In this document: one piece after another, positions 33,063 through 43,452 of the stretch | How the letters are laid out: the number at the start of each line of letters is the position of its first letter | Numbering within the stretch: position 1 is the first letter of the stretch | NCBI GenBank assembly: GCA_029215795.1 | Contig: JARDYH010000005.1 | Span: 42,228,001-42,292,000 of the forward strand | From: Anniella stebbinsi | Lineage: Eukaryota > Chordata > Lepidosauria > Squamata > Anniellidae | DNA: 64,000 nt | Direction of reading: 5' to 3' | Made by a program: the position numbers and the translations under genes | Notes under the pieces: model-generated | Database searches by the model: none | The model's input: only the letters and a program-made list of their open reading frames with translations | Told to the model about the DNA's origin: nothing

Positions 33063-34290
33063 TCAATTGACTAATATATTTGATGATAAATAACTCTCCT
33101 CCTCCTCCTCCCCACCACCACCATCAAAATGTAGTAGTCATTCAACACTACTGGCACAATTAAATTAAGTCCCATTAATTAACCCTGGTTGGTTTGTAAG
33201 AGGAAGACACGTTGTTGTTGTTGTTATTTGATCTGAACAATTTTCAGCCAGTGGCAAATGTTCATTCTCTCACGCTCAATGCATCCTTCTGCCTCTTAAA
33301 GATTAAGTATAAGGCAGAAGGGCTGGAGTCAACAGATGCTAGGCCTTTTGCACCCTAAGCTATCAGAGAGAAGTGTGGATTGGCCTATTTAGGCTGGACA
33401 CACCTTTCTACTTTGCACATTTGGTCCGCCCAGGGCAATCACCCTCCCTCCCTATCTATGTGTATATGGAGTGTTTCCTGGGCCCCAACAGTTGTCAACA
33501 GACCGTTATAAACCATTATGAAGCTGTAGTGTAGATCCTGCCACAGTGTGGTGGGCTGAAAAAGGCCAGGGTATATTGGTGATCACCTTGATGCATTGTA
33601 TTGCTGAGGGAATGCTTACTCCAACCAGGGCTCATTGGTCCCTTGGGACATGACAATCTCATTGACCCCCAAGGCTTATTGTCTAGGGTGGGAGAGAGAT
33701 GCTGCCAGATCCACTTTGGGACAGCTTAATGTGTTTTGCCAATGAATTGCATAACACAATATATTGTACCGTGAGCCAGTGTGGAGCAGCCCAACCAAGG
33801 AAGATGGGGGAAAGACAGCTAGTTTCTCAGGTCTCACCAATTAAACCAAGGTATTTCCACAGTTGATCTTTGGCCAGAACTGTCAGTCTGTGCACACTTA
33901 CAGTTTACTAAGCACCTATGTGTCTATCTGTTCTTCTGTGATTTCCCTTTTGAAACATCAGAAAATCCAACTTTGGGGGTGAAAGAATGGATCACTTCAT
34001 GCCAATTTCCACAGCTTTAGATTGCCTGAGCGCTGCTCTCCCCTCTCCCCTTTCTGGCAAGTGCCATTTTAGCAGCATTTTTAATTGATCTTCTAATTTT
34101 CACTCAATGCGTTTTGCTGATATATTTTTCAAACATCATTACAATATTCTTGCAGTAGCACTAAGAGAAAAAAGTGTTTTAGCACAGTTTAAAAAATAAT
34201 ATTTTAAAATCCTGAAACCCTGACTTTCCTGCCAGCACCACTTTAGCAGTGTATTTAGTTCTCTCCCACTGCCATATAATTAGTGTCTTT
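33063..34290. other. Mostly unique sequence with a MITE end at 33465-33540
   Basis: A (TTG)n run lies at about 33211-33228. GGAGTGTTTCCTGGGCCCCA ... AGTGTAGATCCTGC at 33465-33540 is the right end of a CTACAC-family MITE whose left half is missing. Confidence 0.45.
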
Positions 34291-34291
34291 G

Positions 34292-34331
<40 letters not shown>

Positions 34332-34530
34332 TACATTTCTATACCACCTCATAGCTGGAGCTCTCTGGGTGGTTTACAACAATTCATAAAAAAATACATC
34401 AACATACAAAAATGCAACATGATGAGACTTGTCTAAAAACGTTTAACATACAAATATTAAAACAATATAAACAGCTAAAAACAATTATAAATAAACATTA
34501 TTTCCCAAATGGACCTAATTCAAAACAGCA
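34292..34530 (-). mobile_element. L2-type LINE 3' tail, antisense
   Basis: (ATT)n is followed by TACATTTCTATACCACCTCA and GCTCTCTGGGTGGTTTACAA, the reverse complement of the L2 3' module. An A-rich 3' untranslated part follows. Confidence 0.8.
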
Positions 34531-35100
34531 GTTATTGACCTACATCTGAAATAGCAATTAAACAAAAAAGTTGTCTTACCTCAAAATTTAAATATTGATA
34601 ATATTTTTTAAAAAATTGCTAAAATGGCATGTTCAGCTACGTTGTCTCTTTCCTGCCCATGTGGTTATCTAGTGGTGGAAATAGTGGGATTTATACACAC
34701 AAAAAGTGTGGATAGTCATTTGTACTTCTGCATGGAGATTCAACTGGAAGAATAACAAATGGGTAGCCCAAAGTGCCAATCTGGAGGCACCCCTACTCTG
34801 AGAAGTTCAAGGAAAGCAGTTAAGCAGCCTTGCAGTTGCAGATCAGACATTTTTAAAAAATATGATTTGGTTTAACCAGTGCTAATGTGCAATGCCATGT
34901 CTTTATTCTGAGGTACAGGGCAATTTCACACAGCACAAGTCAGTAGTGTTATGCATTAAAATGGTGACTAGGTACTTGATATGCCCATTACTGTACTTTT
35001 GAAACTCCTTTCCTTAAATCAAAACACTCCCTTATTGTACTAATGAATTTGAATACCAAAAATGAAATCCCAAAAGAATTGTATAAGACACTGAACTTCT
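34531..35100. other. Unique sequence, nothing recognised
   Basis: No recognised feature. Confidence 0.35.
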
Positions 35101-35296
35101 ATTTATTAGTACATATTTATATCCCACCTTTTTCCCTTTTGCAAGGAACCCTAGGTGGTCTCCATGGGTCCTTGCCTCCTCTCCCATTTTATCCACACAA
35201 CAACCCGGTGGGATAGGTAAGGCTAAAAGTGAATGACTGGCTCAAAGTCACCCAGTAAAGACTAGAACCCAGTACAATACTCTAATCACTTCACCA
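35101..35296 (-). mobile_element. tRNA-derived SINE (MIR-like), antisense
   Basis: Read on the minus strand it starts TGGTGAAGTGATTAGAGT (A-box-like) and GGTTCTAGTC (B-box-like). A core of TGGGTGACTTTGAGCCAGTC follows, the conserved central part of MIR/CORE-type SINEs. It ends in a LINE-like tail, AAAGGTGGGATATAAATATG. It is not a functional tRNA gene, because the arms do not fold into a full cloverleaf. Confidence 0.75.
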
Positions 35297-35574
35297 GACA
35301 TTCACACCATGAGCTGTTATTTATTCAGAAATAATTCCATGTGAGTGTATGTATTCACGTGTGTGTGCATTGTACACAGCTGGCTTGTACACATCTGCAG
35401 TATGAGTTATCAAAAATATGCCAATTATGTAGCTGCCTTTTGGGAAAGTGTCTATACAATTTGTAATGATCCCAATCATAGCTCAAATGATTTTTATTTA
35501 TTTTTTTGCTTTGGTTTCTTCTTGTTGAAAACTTTTACTAGCAATGAAATTTTTTTTTGACACAGCCTGGGTCT

Positions 35575-35660
35575 ACATATGTCTAATCAGAATAAAGTCC
35601 CACCGAGTTCAGAGAGGCTTATTCCCCAGGTAAGTGAAAGGATGCCCTACAGCCCTAGAA
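35575..35660. repeat. Short palindromic repeat fragment
   Basis: TCAGAATAAAGTCCCACCGA ... GGCTTATTCCCCAGGTAAGT is a decayed copy of the family at 11704 and 54056. Confidence 0.45.
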
Positions 35661-36470
35661 ATTAGAGGCAGCAACTTTTTTAAAGACAGCAAATTTCTTC
35701 CTACAAACCAACACAAGGAACAGGATGATCTTTCATCATAAAGCTAATTTGCAAGACAGCATGGTCCTCGTATAATTAGAGATAGGCCTGACCTATAAAG
35801 GTCAACCTTGGCTCTTAGTGCCTCCCCAACTTTAGTGGAATGTTTAAAGCAGAGATTTTGGGTCCCGCCTTCTAGAATCACAGGCTTTCTTTGTCCAGCA
35901 TGTATCTATCTGTTGTGTCTGTCAATGAAAGGAACAGATTATCCATATCTCTTCTTAAAGTGCCTTCGGAGTGTGCAGTTTCCCCTGTCATTCTCCCCGG
36001 GGCCACAGCTTTCATTTGTGAATGAGTAATCAATAAAAGAGGACTCCATCTGCCTCTGGTGAAGGAAACACCAAACAGACACCAGCCAGTCTGGAATCAG
36101 CTGTTTCCTTGCCTTTGATCTGGTGCAACAACCCCCAGAGGGTTGCATCTAAGTCTCCCATACTGTGTCCACGTCATGCTGATAACTCCACCAAGGCCTA
36201 TTGTGGCATTGTGTTTGTGGAAGGATCACCTATCAAACTGAAAGGCTGCAACCTTCTCTTTCCAGCAGGAGGCCCTTTGATGCAGCGGCAATGATAATTA
36301 GGGTCTAATTGAGTGATTAACAACCCAAAGAGCTCATCCCGTTAATGGCATAATCAATACTGCAGACTTTGTTGCTGAACTGGTCTCTTGCATGCCACTG
36401 CAGGGCCGTAGTAATTTCTGTTTATAAAGGGACCTATTTCTTAGCAGAGCGAAATGGGATTTAACTTTTT
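35661..36470. other. Repeat-free stretch, candidate conserved non-coding element
   Basis: No repeat recognised over about 800 bp. The segment has TAATCAATAAAAG, TGATAATTAGGGTCTAATTG and GAGTGATTAACA, which are homeodomain- and PBX-like cores. GC content is balanced and microsatellites are absent. This is the best candidate here for a conserved developmental enhancer, but the sequence alone cannot show conservation. Confidence 0.35.
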
Positions 36471-36499
36471 CTTCAGTTTGATATGTCCCTTCACTACTT

Positions 36500-37001
36500 C
36501 CCGTTTTATTTTATTTTCATTATTTTCAATTTTTATTATAAGTTTTAACAAAACAATAAAACAAAACCCCAAAAATGCAAGTGTAACTACATATTTCAAA
36601 GGCCTCAGTTTCAAACATGACAACATTGTAATTGAAAAAAGAAAAAAGGGGGAAAGGAGTAAATTGTGTAAAAACTTCAGTAAAGGCAGACCAAATATCC
36701 AAATATAAGCCCATTTGTAACTGGCACCTATTATTAGGTCTTCAATCCATTGCATTATAGTTGGTGAGCTTTTATCTTTCCAGTATTGTAGTATCAGTCT
36801 TTTATCAATCAAGAGGGCATGAAAAATCCATTCACGCTGACCATGTGTTACATTCCAAGAAGTTGGTACATAATTTAAGACTACTTCCCTTTTTATGAAT
36901 GCCACATCAAGATTCCCTAGTACATAAAAGTATGTAGTCCCTGCAGGCAATAGAAGCCTATCAAGAGGCGTGAAGCTTTTAATTAACTTGACTAGAGGCA
37001 A
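36500..37001 (-). pseudogene. L1 ORF2 C-terminal end and 3' UTR, antisense
   Basis: The minus frame reads REWIFHALLIDKRLILQYW, KDKSSPTIMQWIEDLI, then YKWAYIWIFGLPLLKF. The RLIL-YWKDK---IMQWIED block is the same as at 24094-24150 of the L1 pseudogene, so this is a second copy of the same or a closely related L1 family. The A/T-rich left edge (rc of TTTTATTTTCATTATTTTC) looks like its 3' tail. A frame of about 186 codons is open through the C-terminus and UTR, but it has no independent function. The 5' truncation is near 37001. Confidence 0.8.
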
Positions 37002-37026
37002 TATTAAAAGGAGACTCCCTCAGCAG

Positions 37027-37409
37027 TAGGGATAGAGGAGAAATTGTTCGGCTTGCATTTTAATGCAAATATATTTCATTATGCACTTTCAAACCAATAT
37101 GTTATCCTTTGAAACGTGCACTTCTCCAAATTTTGCAATGGAATTTTCCAATTAAAAATGTGTACATATGTACATTAATGGGAAGTGCATATTAGGGAAA
37201 ATAAAATTAAAATGCATTATATTAGGAAAAACTGCTTGCAAAAAATGTGAAAGTTAGGTAAAATTGTATGCAAAAATGTTTACATAAATGCATATGACTT
37301 TTCATGAAAAAGTTTAAAAGAAAATCTCAATGTTTCAGATGGATTGTAGGTGGGATTGGAAAAATGAGGAGCTGAGAGAACCTGAACCTGATAGATTCTT
37401 CTATCCCTA
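37027..37409. mobile_element. hAT-type non-autonomous element
   Basis: It has TAGGGATAGAGGAG at the left and TTCTTCTATCCCTA at the right. The flanks CTCAGCAG and, one base further out, GTCAGTAG match at 6 of 8. The body has repeated ATTTTGCAATGG and AAATGCATAT blocks shared with 48409-48774. Confidence 0.7.
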
Positions 37410-37983
37410 AGTCAGTAGGGTTTCAGAAGGGCAGATGAATTTTTCATAGGAATCAGAGCTGCCACTAAGGGAGGTGTTCTGTAGTATTTCAGGACCCCTC
37501 CATGAATGTTAACTTTTTATTAAAACAATAACAAAAACTATAGCTGTTTTACTTTCAAATACACAAGGGGAAATTTAGCATATGCAAATTTTATGTAAAT
37601 CCATGTCCACTTTTGTCCTCCTTTTTGGTGATGTATAAGTGGCTACCTTAGACATAAGTATGCTCTCTTTGAGCACCAGAATCTCCTTCCACAAACATGA
37701 ATGCAAAGTGCTAACTATAGTTACTGATACTTGAAAGTCAGTATGCGTACAGTGGTGTCAGAGCACATGTCAAGGGCAACCATAGTTGGACACTTGCCAA
37801 GGGCCCATACCCCACCAGGGCCTACTGAAAAGACCCCTTAGAGTTGTTGCTCCTCTTCCCCATTGCAACCTGCTTATCTACCTGCCCTTTGCTCTGGCCC
37901 AAGCAACAGCATTGGTAGCATGGGATTGAAAATCCATCTGGGGCCGCAAGGGCAGTGGACATCCCCACAGGCCCAGTTAGTAG
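37410..37983. other. Unique sequence, nothing recognised
   Basis: No recognised feature. Confidence 0.35.
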
Positions 37984-38324
37984 GGTGACCAGATTTTGGA
38001 AAGCAAAATCCCAGTTCAAAATGGCCACCCCACCAAAGCAGACCCCCCCAACATTAAATAAAAAAATTAAAAAGGCCGCCCGCCATGCGGCCAACAAGCA
38101 GACACCCCTGCCACTCCCCCACCCAAAACATCCCCCACCAAGCCACCCACCCCCCAAAAAACCCAGCCCGGACCTACCGGGTCCTCCGCTGCCATCACCA
38201 ATCTCCGCCACCGCCGCATGACTCCCTGCAGCCCCCTCACCCTTCTTACCCTGCTCCTGGGATCCCAGCAGGTGAAAGAAGAAGAACATGCTTTAAAATG
38301 CCCGTGCTGCTCCCTGGGCTCGAC

Positions 38325-38457
38325 AGGAAACAAGTGCTCAGTGTTAGGGAGCATCAACAAATTCCTTGTCTAGTGGCAAAAGCAGCTTTACTAAAGCTGC
38401 TTTAGACACCCGACAAGGAATTTGTTGATGCTCCCTAACACTGAGCACTTGTTTCCT
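38325..38457. repeat. Inverted repeat with exact 46-bp arms
   Basis: The arms at 38325-38370 and 38412-38457 are perfect reverse complements. They start AGGAAACAAGTGCTCAG and have inner end ATTCCTTGTC. The 41-bp loop holds a second palindrome, AAAGCAGCTTTA / TAAAGCTGCTTT. The exact match over 46 bp implies recent origin or ongoing correction. Confidence 0.95.
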
Positions 38458-38875
38458 ACCAAGGCCGGTAAATGGGGAGCAGGCTGCGAAGCCTGTTTCT
38501 CAGTAGATTAGAGCAATGGAGGGAAGCGGCCACCCCAGCAGGTAAGTGGGGGGGCCTCCCGCCTTGCGCTCCTTACCTGCAGGGGCAGCCGCTTCCCTCC
38601 GGTGCTCGAATCTACTGAGAAACAGCCTTCGCAGCCTGTCCCTCAGTAGAATGCCGGGTGATGATGTCATCACCCGGCGTGCTACTGAGGGACATACCGC
38701 AAAGCTTGTTTCTCAGTACATTTGAGCACCGGAGGGAAGCAGCTGCCCCAGCAGGTTGGTGGGGGCTGCCTCCTGCCTTGCGCTCCTTACCTGCAGGGGC
38801 GTTCGCTTCCCTCCGGTGCTTGAATCTACTGAGAAACAGGCTTCGTGGCCTGTCTCTTAGTAGCGCTCCGAGTGA

Positions 38876-38883
38876 TGACGTCA
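38876..38883. promoter_or_regulatory. Consensus CRE octamer TGACGTCA
   Basis: It lies at the exact centre of the second large palindrome of the GC-rich element, within GTGATGACGTCATCAC. TGACGTCA is the full CREB/ATF binding site. The sister palindrome at 38659-38672 has TGATGTCA, one CpG transition away. Confidence 0.5.
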
Positions 38884-39224
38884 TCACCCGGTGCGCTACT
38901 GAGGGACAGGCCACGAAGCCTGTTTCTCAGTAGATTCGAGCACCGGAGGGAAGTGGACGCCCCGGCAGGTGGTGGCAGGGGGGTCCCCCCACCCAAAGCC
39001 CCACCACCAAGCCACCCATCCCCACCAAAACTCAGCCCGGACTTACCGGGTCTACTGCTGCTCGCCGCCGCGTGACCCCCCGCAGCCCCGGGTTGCCCCC
39101 GCTGCCCCCCGGTTGGCCCGGATCGCCCCAGGTTTCCCGGTTAGGACCGGGAAACCCCAGGCGATCTGGTCACCCTACCAGTTGGACCCGCCTGGCGCTA
39201 GGACCTGTGCCTGACTGGTCATGA

Positions 39225-39570
39225 GCTTTCGAGACTGGTCGGGTCTGGTTCCACCCTGACCTGCACCCATTGTCCCTTTCTTCCCGCTGCATTAATGGCA
39301 GCTGCCATTAACACAGCAGGGAAAAATCCACACTTTTCAGAAGCTCTGGAAAGTGTGCTCCCCCCTGCTCCAATGTGATCCTTAAAGGAACCTTAAGGAA
39401 AGGGTAAGAGAGCCTTTAAGGCCCCCATTGGAGCAGGGGGAAAGTGTGCTTTCTAGAGCCACCAGAAAGTGTGCATCCCCCCGGCTGCTATTAATGCAGG
39501 GGGCAAAACAGGCCTCGCAAACTCTCGCTGAGCACTCGAGAGGCTCACGAGTGCTGGGCAGCTGCCCTTT
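39225..39570. repeat. Nested palindromic repeat (GCATTAATGGCAGCTGCC type)
   Basis: A palindrome around CATTAATGGCAGCTGCCATT AA sits at 39288-39315. Inverted blocks GGAAAGTGTGCTCCCCCCTG and CAGGGGGAAAGTGTGC follow, then GAGCACTCGAGAGGCTC. The same family is at 58331-58870. Confidence 0.65.
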
Positions 39571-39580
39571 TCCCCCACTG

Positions 39581-39582
<2 letters not shown>

Positions 39583-39618
<36 letters not shown>

Positions 39619-39655
39619 TTATTTATTACTCGCCTCTCCCAACAGATTGAGGTGG
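39583..39655 (-). mobile_element. L2 LINE 3' tail, antisense, with (AAT)n
   Basis: (AAT)n then AAATTTATTTATTACTCGCC and TCTCCCAACAGATTGAGG. It matches the tail type of 9859-10426. Almost the whole element is missing. Confidence 0.65.
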
Positions 39656-40100
39656 GAAATGAACTTTATGAACGCAACAGTCGAATGGGTGGGCGCCCAG
39701 CACTTGCAGGTCTTGTGCTCACTCGCCCGGGGCTCACAAGGCCCATTTTATAGGGGCAGGCTGAAGTGGCGGTGGGGTAAGCACTTGTGGGGTGAGTGTT
39801 CACTGAATTTGGCCACCCGTAGCCACTGCTTACTTGCTCACTGGCTTCCTGCCTGTCATGCAAGCAAATGAGAAAGAGGAGAAATAGCAACTGGTGACCA
39901 TAACAGTGAGAAGACAGACAGAGGTGTTTTGTTTTTCCCAAAGGCCCTAAAATACCTGTAGTGGTGTACATGGGAAAAGCCCTAAAACATTGAATGATGT
40001 ATATGGGAAAGGCCTTAAAACATTGATTGGTGCACATGGGAAAGGAGTTGGGACCAGATGATATGGTCTTTGTTCCAATTTTAATTCTACTTTTACAGTA
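39656..40100. other. Unique sequence, nothing recognised
   Basis: No recognised feature, except triplicated diverged segments ATGGGAAAGGCCTTAAAACA TTG at 39967-40040. Confidence 0.35.
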
Positions 40101-40229
40101 GGCTGACCAGATAAAATCCAGTTCAGGGCTCATGTAACTTTAACAGTTGTAGAGAAAAGGGAATTTCAGCTAGTGTCATTTGTATGTATGCAATTAATTC
40201 CTGGTGAAATTCCCTCTTCATCACAACTG

Positions 40230-40268
<39 letters not shown>

Positions 40269-40744
40269 TTTTATTACATTTGTATACCGCCCCATAGCCG
40301 AAGCTCTCTGGGCGGTTTACATAGGATTAAAAACAATTAAAAACAATATACAAAAATTAAAACAGCAAAAACATACAACATACACACAATCTATACATTT
40401 AAAAACCACATCAACACTTCAAAAACTACAAAAACAAAGCAAAACAAAACAAACCCAGGCTCCTCAGATATTGCCAAATGCCTGAGAGAAGAGGAAAGTC
40501 TTGACCTGGCGCCGAAAAGATAACAATGTTGGCACCAGGCGGGCCTCGTCGGGGAGATCGTTGCAGGGGCCCTGCCTTCTTTTGTATATGGTCGCTCTAG
40601 TATAGTGCCTGCACCTTTAACTGTTGTGATGAAGAGGGAATTTCACCAGGAACTAATTGCATACAAATGACACCGTCTGAAATTTCCTTTTCTCTACAAC
40701 TGTTAAAGTTACATGAGCCCTGACCTGGATTTTATCTGGTCACC
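40101..40744. mobile_element. Palindromic hAT-like element (GGCTGACCAGAT ends) with L2 insert
   Basis: The left end GGCTGACCAGATAAAATCC and the right end GGATTTTATCTGGTCACC are inverted. The left half (AACTTTAACAGTTGTAGAG, GGGAATTTCAG) is repeated in inverse order in the right half, so without its insert the element is one palindrome of about 310 bp. The L2 tail at 40230-40560 interrupts the left half. The flanks TTACAGTA and CTATCCTA do not match well. Confidence 0.75.
40230..40560 (-). mobile_element. L2-type LINE 3' end, antisense
   Basis: (TTTA)n then TTACATTTGTATACCGCCCC and GAAGCTCTCTGGGCGGTTTA, then an A-rich UTR. The ORF2 end lies at 40470-40555 (AGGAAAGTCTTGACCTGGCG, CAATGTTGGCACC on this strand). 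It is the best-preserved tail of this subfamily in the window and so a young copy. Confidence 0.9.
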
Positions 40745-42470
40745 CTATCCTACAGCATTGTGCTATATCTGGTAGATCGTATCCAGATTAAAAGTAGGTT
40801 GAATTCAATGCAGCATGAGTGTAGCAAATGTAGGCTTTCCATGGTAGTGGGTCTGCTTTTTTGGTATCTTGTTTGGGACCAGGAAAAGGGCTTTGCCCCA
40901 AATGTGAGACAACTGGATTGGGTGGCAGTAGATGGGCGGAGGATGGGAAAGGGAGAAGGTGATGGGGTTTACCATTTACCTCATTTCATGTTGGGCTTGT
41001 TGTTGTTGTTGTTTACATGTACTGCAATCTGCTGAGAACATGAGGGATTAAGCAGGATAAAACAAAAACCTAAATAAGTAAATAAATGCAACATGCCAAC
41101 TCACGGTTTTGAGAAGTGTGTAGAACCATGCAGAAAATGCTGTTTAGATGAACAAAACTCTGGTTAGAAATCCCGTTCATCCATGCAGCTCATTGGGTGG
41201 CCTTAAACAACTCAACTCATGATTTGTCAGCCTAACTTAACAGTGAATGTTTTGGGGGAGGGGTAACTGAGATAAGAATTGTGAAGTGCCATAAACATTA
41301 TAAATAACAATGAAATATGTTGGCTGTTGAAATCTCAATTAATTTTATTTTAGCCTTAAAATGTGCCCTCTATCATTTGAGTTCAGCAGGCTCAGTATAT
41401 TTCATAAGCAGCTGTGTCACCGTGAGTGTGTTTTAGCTATTTTTAATATTTCACTCCTTCCACTTCCACCCCAGAATAACAGCATGGGTCAAAACTCACA
41501 TCCCTTCACCAACTTGTCAGAGGGAATGTATTAAAAATAGAAGGCCCTGCTGAAGAAGGCCTGCTTCGTGTAGCCGGCAATGTAAAATTGTGTGTGTGGC
41601 TTTAGCTTATTTGGCATAGGAAAATCTAGAGTAACTTGAGAAGTCATTACAAGAAAAGTACAGGCCTCTTGCCATCCTCTAATGGCTTTCTTACAGCTCA
41701 AATGCAAAATTTACAAGGAAAGTCTTAAAGGAAATGACAGGAAAATCTCAGAAGATAACAGAATTGGACAGGGAGATTAATGGAGACCTTGGATTTTTCT
41801 AATCCACAGTGATTAATAACTTGGCATTTCATGATCCTTCATTTCCACTGGAATCAGGAAAGGATCAGCTCGAGCTTCTAGTCTTTAAATCAAGGCCAAA
41901 AAAAAAACACTTTGCACAACCCAATTGGCCTTAAAATCTCTCCCCTCAAATGAGCTATATTTAGTTGGGATAGCAGGAAATGTCAGTTGTGCCATATAGA
42001 CACAACTTTCTCCAGCTAGACAAATCTGTAATGCTCAAAAATTATGTGTTTGACTAGAATTTTCAGAGTTGAACTCTTAGGCTTGGTTCCAGCATCTTTG
42101 TTCCACCATCAAAAAGATACCGCTGGCAAAATGGGACTTCTGTGTCCTGTCTCCTCCCTGCAGCTCCCTACACACCCTCCAAATCTGTTCCAGAGGATTG
42201 GGGGACACTCTGGAGATTTGGAGGGCACACAAGTGGCCTGCAGGCAGTGAGGAAATAAAGCAGAAGGCCCATTCCCCAAGGGGTATCTTTCCTCTGGTTG
42301 AATCTAGCCAATAAAGCGGGGCAAGTATTCAGGAAAAGAGGGTGGTCAAAAATGTCAGATTCCACTTCAATAAAATTGCCTAATGAATTCGAACACAACA
42401 ACAACACTCAACACACATTTCAAGCAGGACCTGACAAATAAGGGCTCGCACTCCTATCAATATGGGAGAG
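40745..42470. other. Repeat-poor sequence; 41340-42040 a conservation candidate
   Basis: About 1.7 kb with no recognised transposon. About 41340-42040 lacks simple repeats and contains TTTTAGCTATTTTTAATATT, GTGATTAATAAC and CAAATGAGCTATATTTAG. It resembles vertebrate non-coding conserved DNA. No coding frame is supported. Confidence 0.3.
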
Positions 42471-42479
42471 GCAACATGG

Positions 42480-43175
42480 GCAGGATCTACAGTAGGCTGA
42501 CCAGACCCCCCGGGGTTTCCCGGTCCTAACCGGAAAAATGGGCCAATCCGGGCCGACCGGGCCCCAGGGGGCAACCTCCGGGAAACAGTCAGCTCGTTCT
42601 CCTCCCACGAGGAGGGGGGGTGGCGTGGGGGGGGCGGCATGACGCAGGTGGGGCGGGCGGCGGCGCGAGGCACTTACCTGCTGGGGCGTCCGCTACCCTC
42701 CGGTGCTCAGAATCTACTGAGAAACAGGCTTCGCGGCCTGTCCCTCAGTAGCGTGCCGGGTGATTACGTCACCCGGCACGCTACTGAGAGACAGGCCAGG
42801 AAGCCTGTTTCTCAGTAGATTCCGAGCACCGGAGGGAAGCGGACGCCCCAGCCGGTAAGGAGCGCGGGGTGGGCGGTGCAGGGCGTGCGTGTGGGCAGCA
42901 CGGGGCGGGCGGGCGGGTGGGGCGGCGCGGGGGTGGGCGGGCGGCGCGACGCGGGGGGGCGGCACAGGGGGGCAGGGGGGCGCGGGCGCGTGGTGGTGGG
43001 GTTGTTTTGGGTGGGTGGGGTGGCGGGGGGGTCTGGGATTTTGATCCTCAAAATCTGGTCACCCTACAGTACTGCTTTATAATGGTATTGGCAACTGTTG
43101 GGGCCCAGAGCACATTCCATATACTGTTTTCAAACCGTTTTCAAAGTGTTATATCCTGCTTGGTGTAGATCTGGC
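42480..43175. mobile_element. MITE (GCAGGATCTACAG ends) interrupted by a GC-rich hAT
   Basis: The left end is at 42480. The rest resumes after the insert at 43072 and ends GTGTAGATCTGGC at 43175. Exact CATGG flanks lie at 42475-42479 and 43176-43180. Rejoined, its length and interior match 51746-51874. The insertion split it within the first 15 bp. Confidence 0.85.
42495..43063. mobile_element. GC-rich hAT-type element (GGCTGACCAGA ends)
   Basis: The ends GGCTGACCAGA and TCTGGTCACC are flanked by an exact 8-bp duplication, CTACAGTA (42487-42494 and 43064-43071), which defines the hAT-type length. It holds one large palindrome (about 42690-42842), with centre GGGTGATTACGTCACCC, homologous to those in 37984-39174. 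On the right is a G-rich strand-asymmetric tail (GGGCGGGCGGGCGGGTGGGG) with quadruplex potential. On the minus strand at 42671-42680, CAGGTAAGTG is a perfect splice-donor match. Confidence 0.85.
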
Positions 43176-43314
43176 CATGGAATCTCTCCTCAGGAGCAAA
43201 TGGGCCATGGAGTTACTTTTCCTGCCACGGACTATGAGGCTTGACTACAAACCTTGTGAAGCCTGGAAGGAAGTGACACTCCATGTATTATTTCTAGCCA
43301 GTGAGAGGCTCAAA

Positions 43315-43421
43315 TTCTTCTTCTTCTTCTTCTTCTTCTTCTTCTTCTTCTTCTTCTTCTCCTTCTCCTTCTCCTTCTCCTTCTCCTTCTCCTTCTCCTT
43401 CTCCTTCTCCTTCTCCTTCTT
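43315..43421. repeat. (TTC)n then (CTTCTC)n polypyrimidine tract
   Basis: About 15 TTC units followed by about ten CCTTCT units make a 107-bp strand of pure pyrimidine. Such tracts can form triplex DNA. Long open frames on both strands across this tract are a by-product of the repeat. Confidence 0.95.
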
Positions 43422-43452
43422 CTCCCCCAACAGCTGTTGGCCCTAAAAACAG

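Larger units (their letters stand above)
37984..39174. mobile_element. GC-rich palindromic element (GGTGACCAGAT ends)
   Basis: The terminal repeats are GGTGACCAGAT and ATCTGGTCACC. Inside are CCCACC-rich spacers, an inverted repeat with exact 46-bp arms (38325-38457) and two successive large palindromes centred near 38666 and 38880. These are bordered by TTTCTCAGTAGATT and GCACCGGAGGGAAG blocks. The 8-bp target duplication is unclear: CCCAGTTA and ACCAGTTG match at 6 of 8 if two or three extra bases are allowed. The core is shared with 42495-43063, and in diverged form with 43453-45266. It encodes no recognisable protein. Confidence 0.8.

Noticed and set aside
35101..35296. tRNA gene on the minus strand
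   Set aside because: A- and B-box-like motifs are present, but no full cloverleaf; core and LINE-like tail show a SINE.
36441..37001. 186-codon minus-strand open frame as a host gene
   Set aside because: Contains the L1 ORF2 C-terminal block also found at 24.1 kb; it is a LINE relic running into its own 3' UTR.
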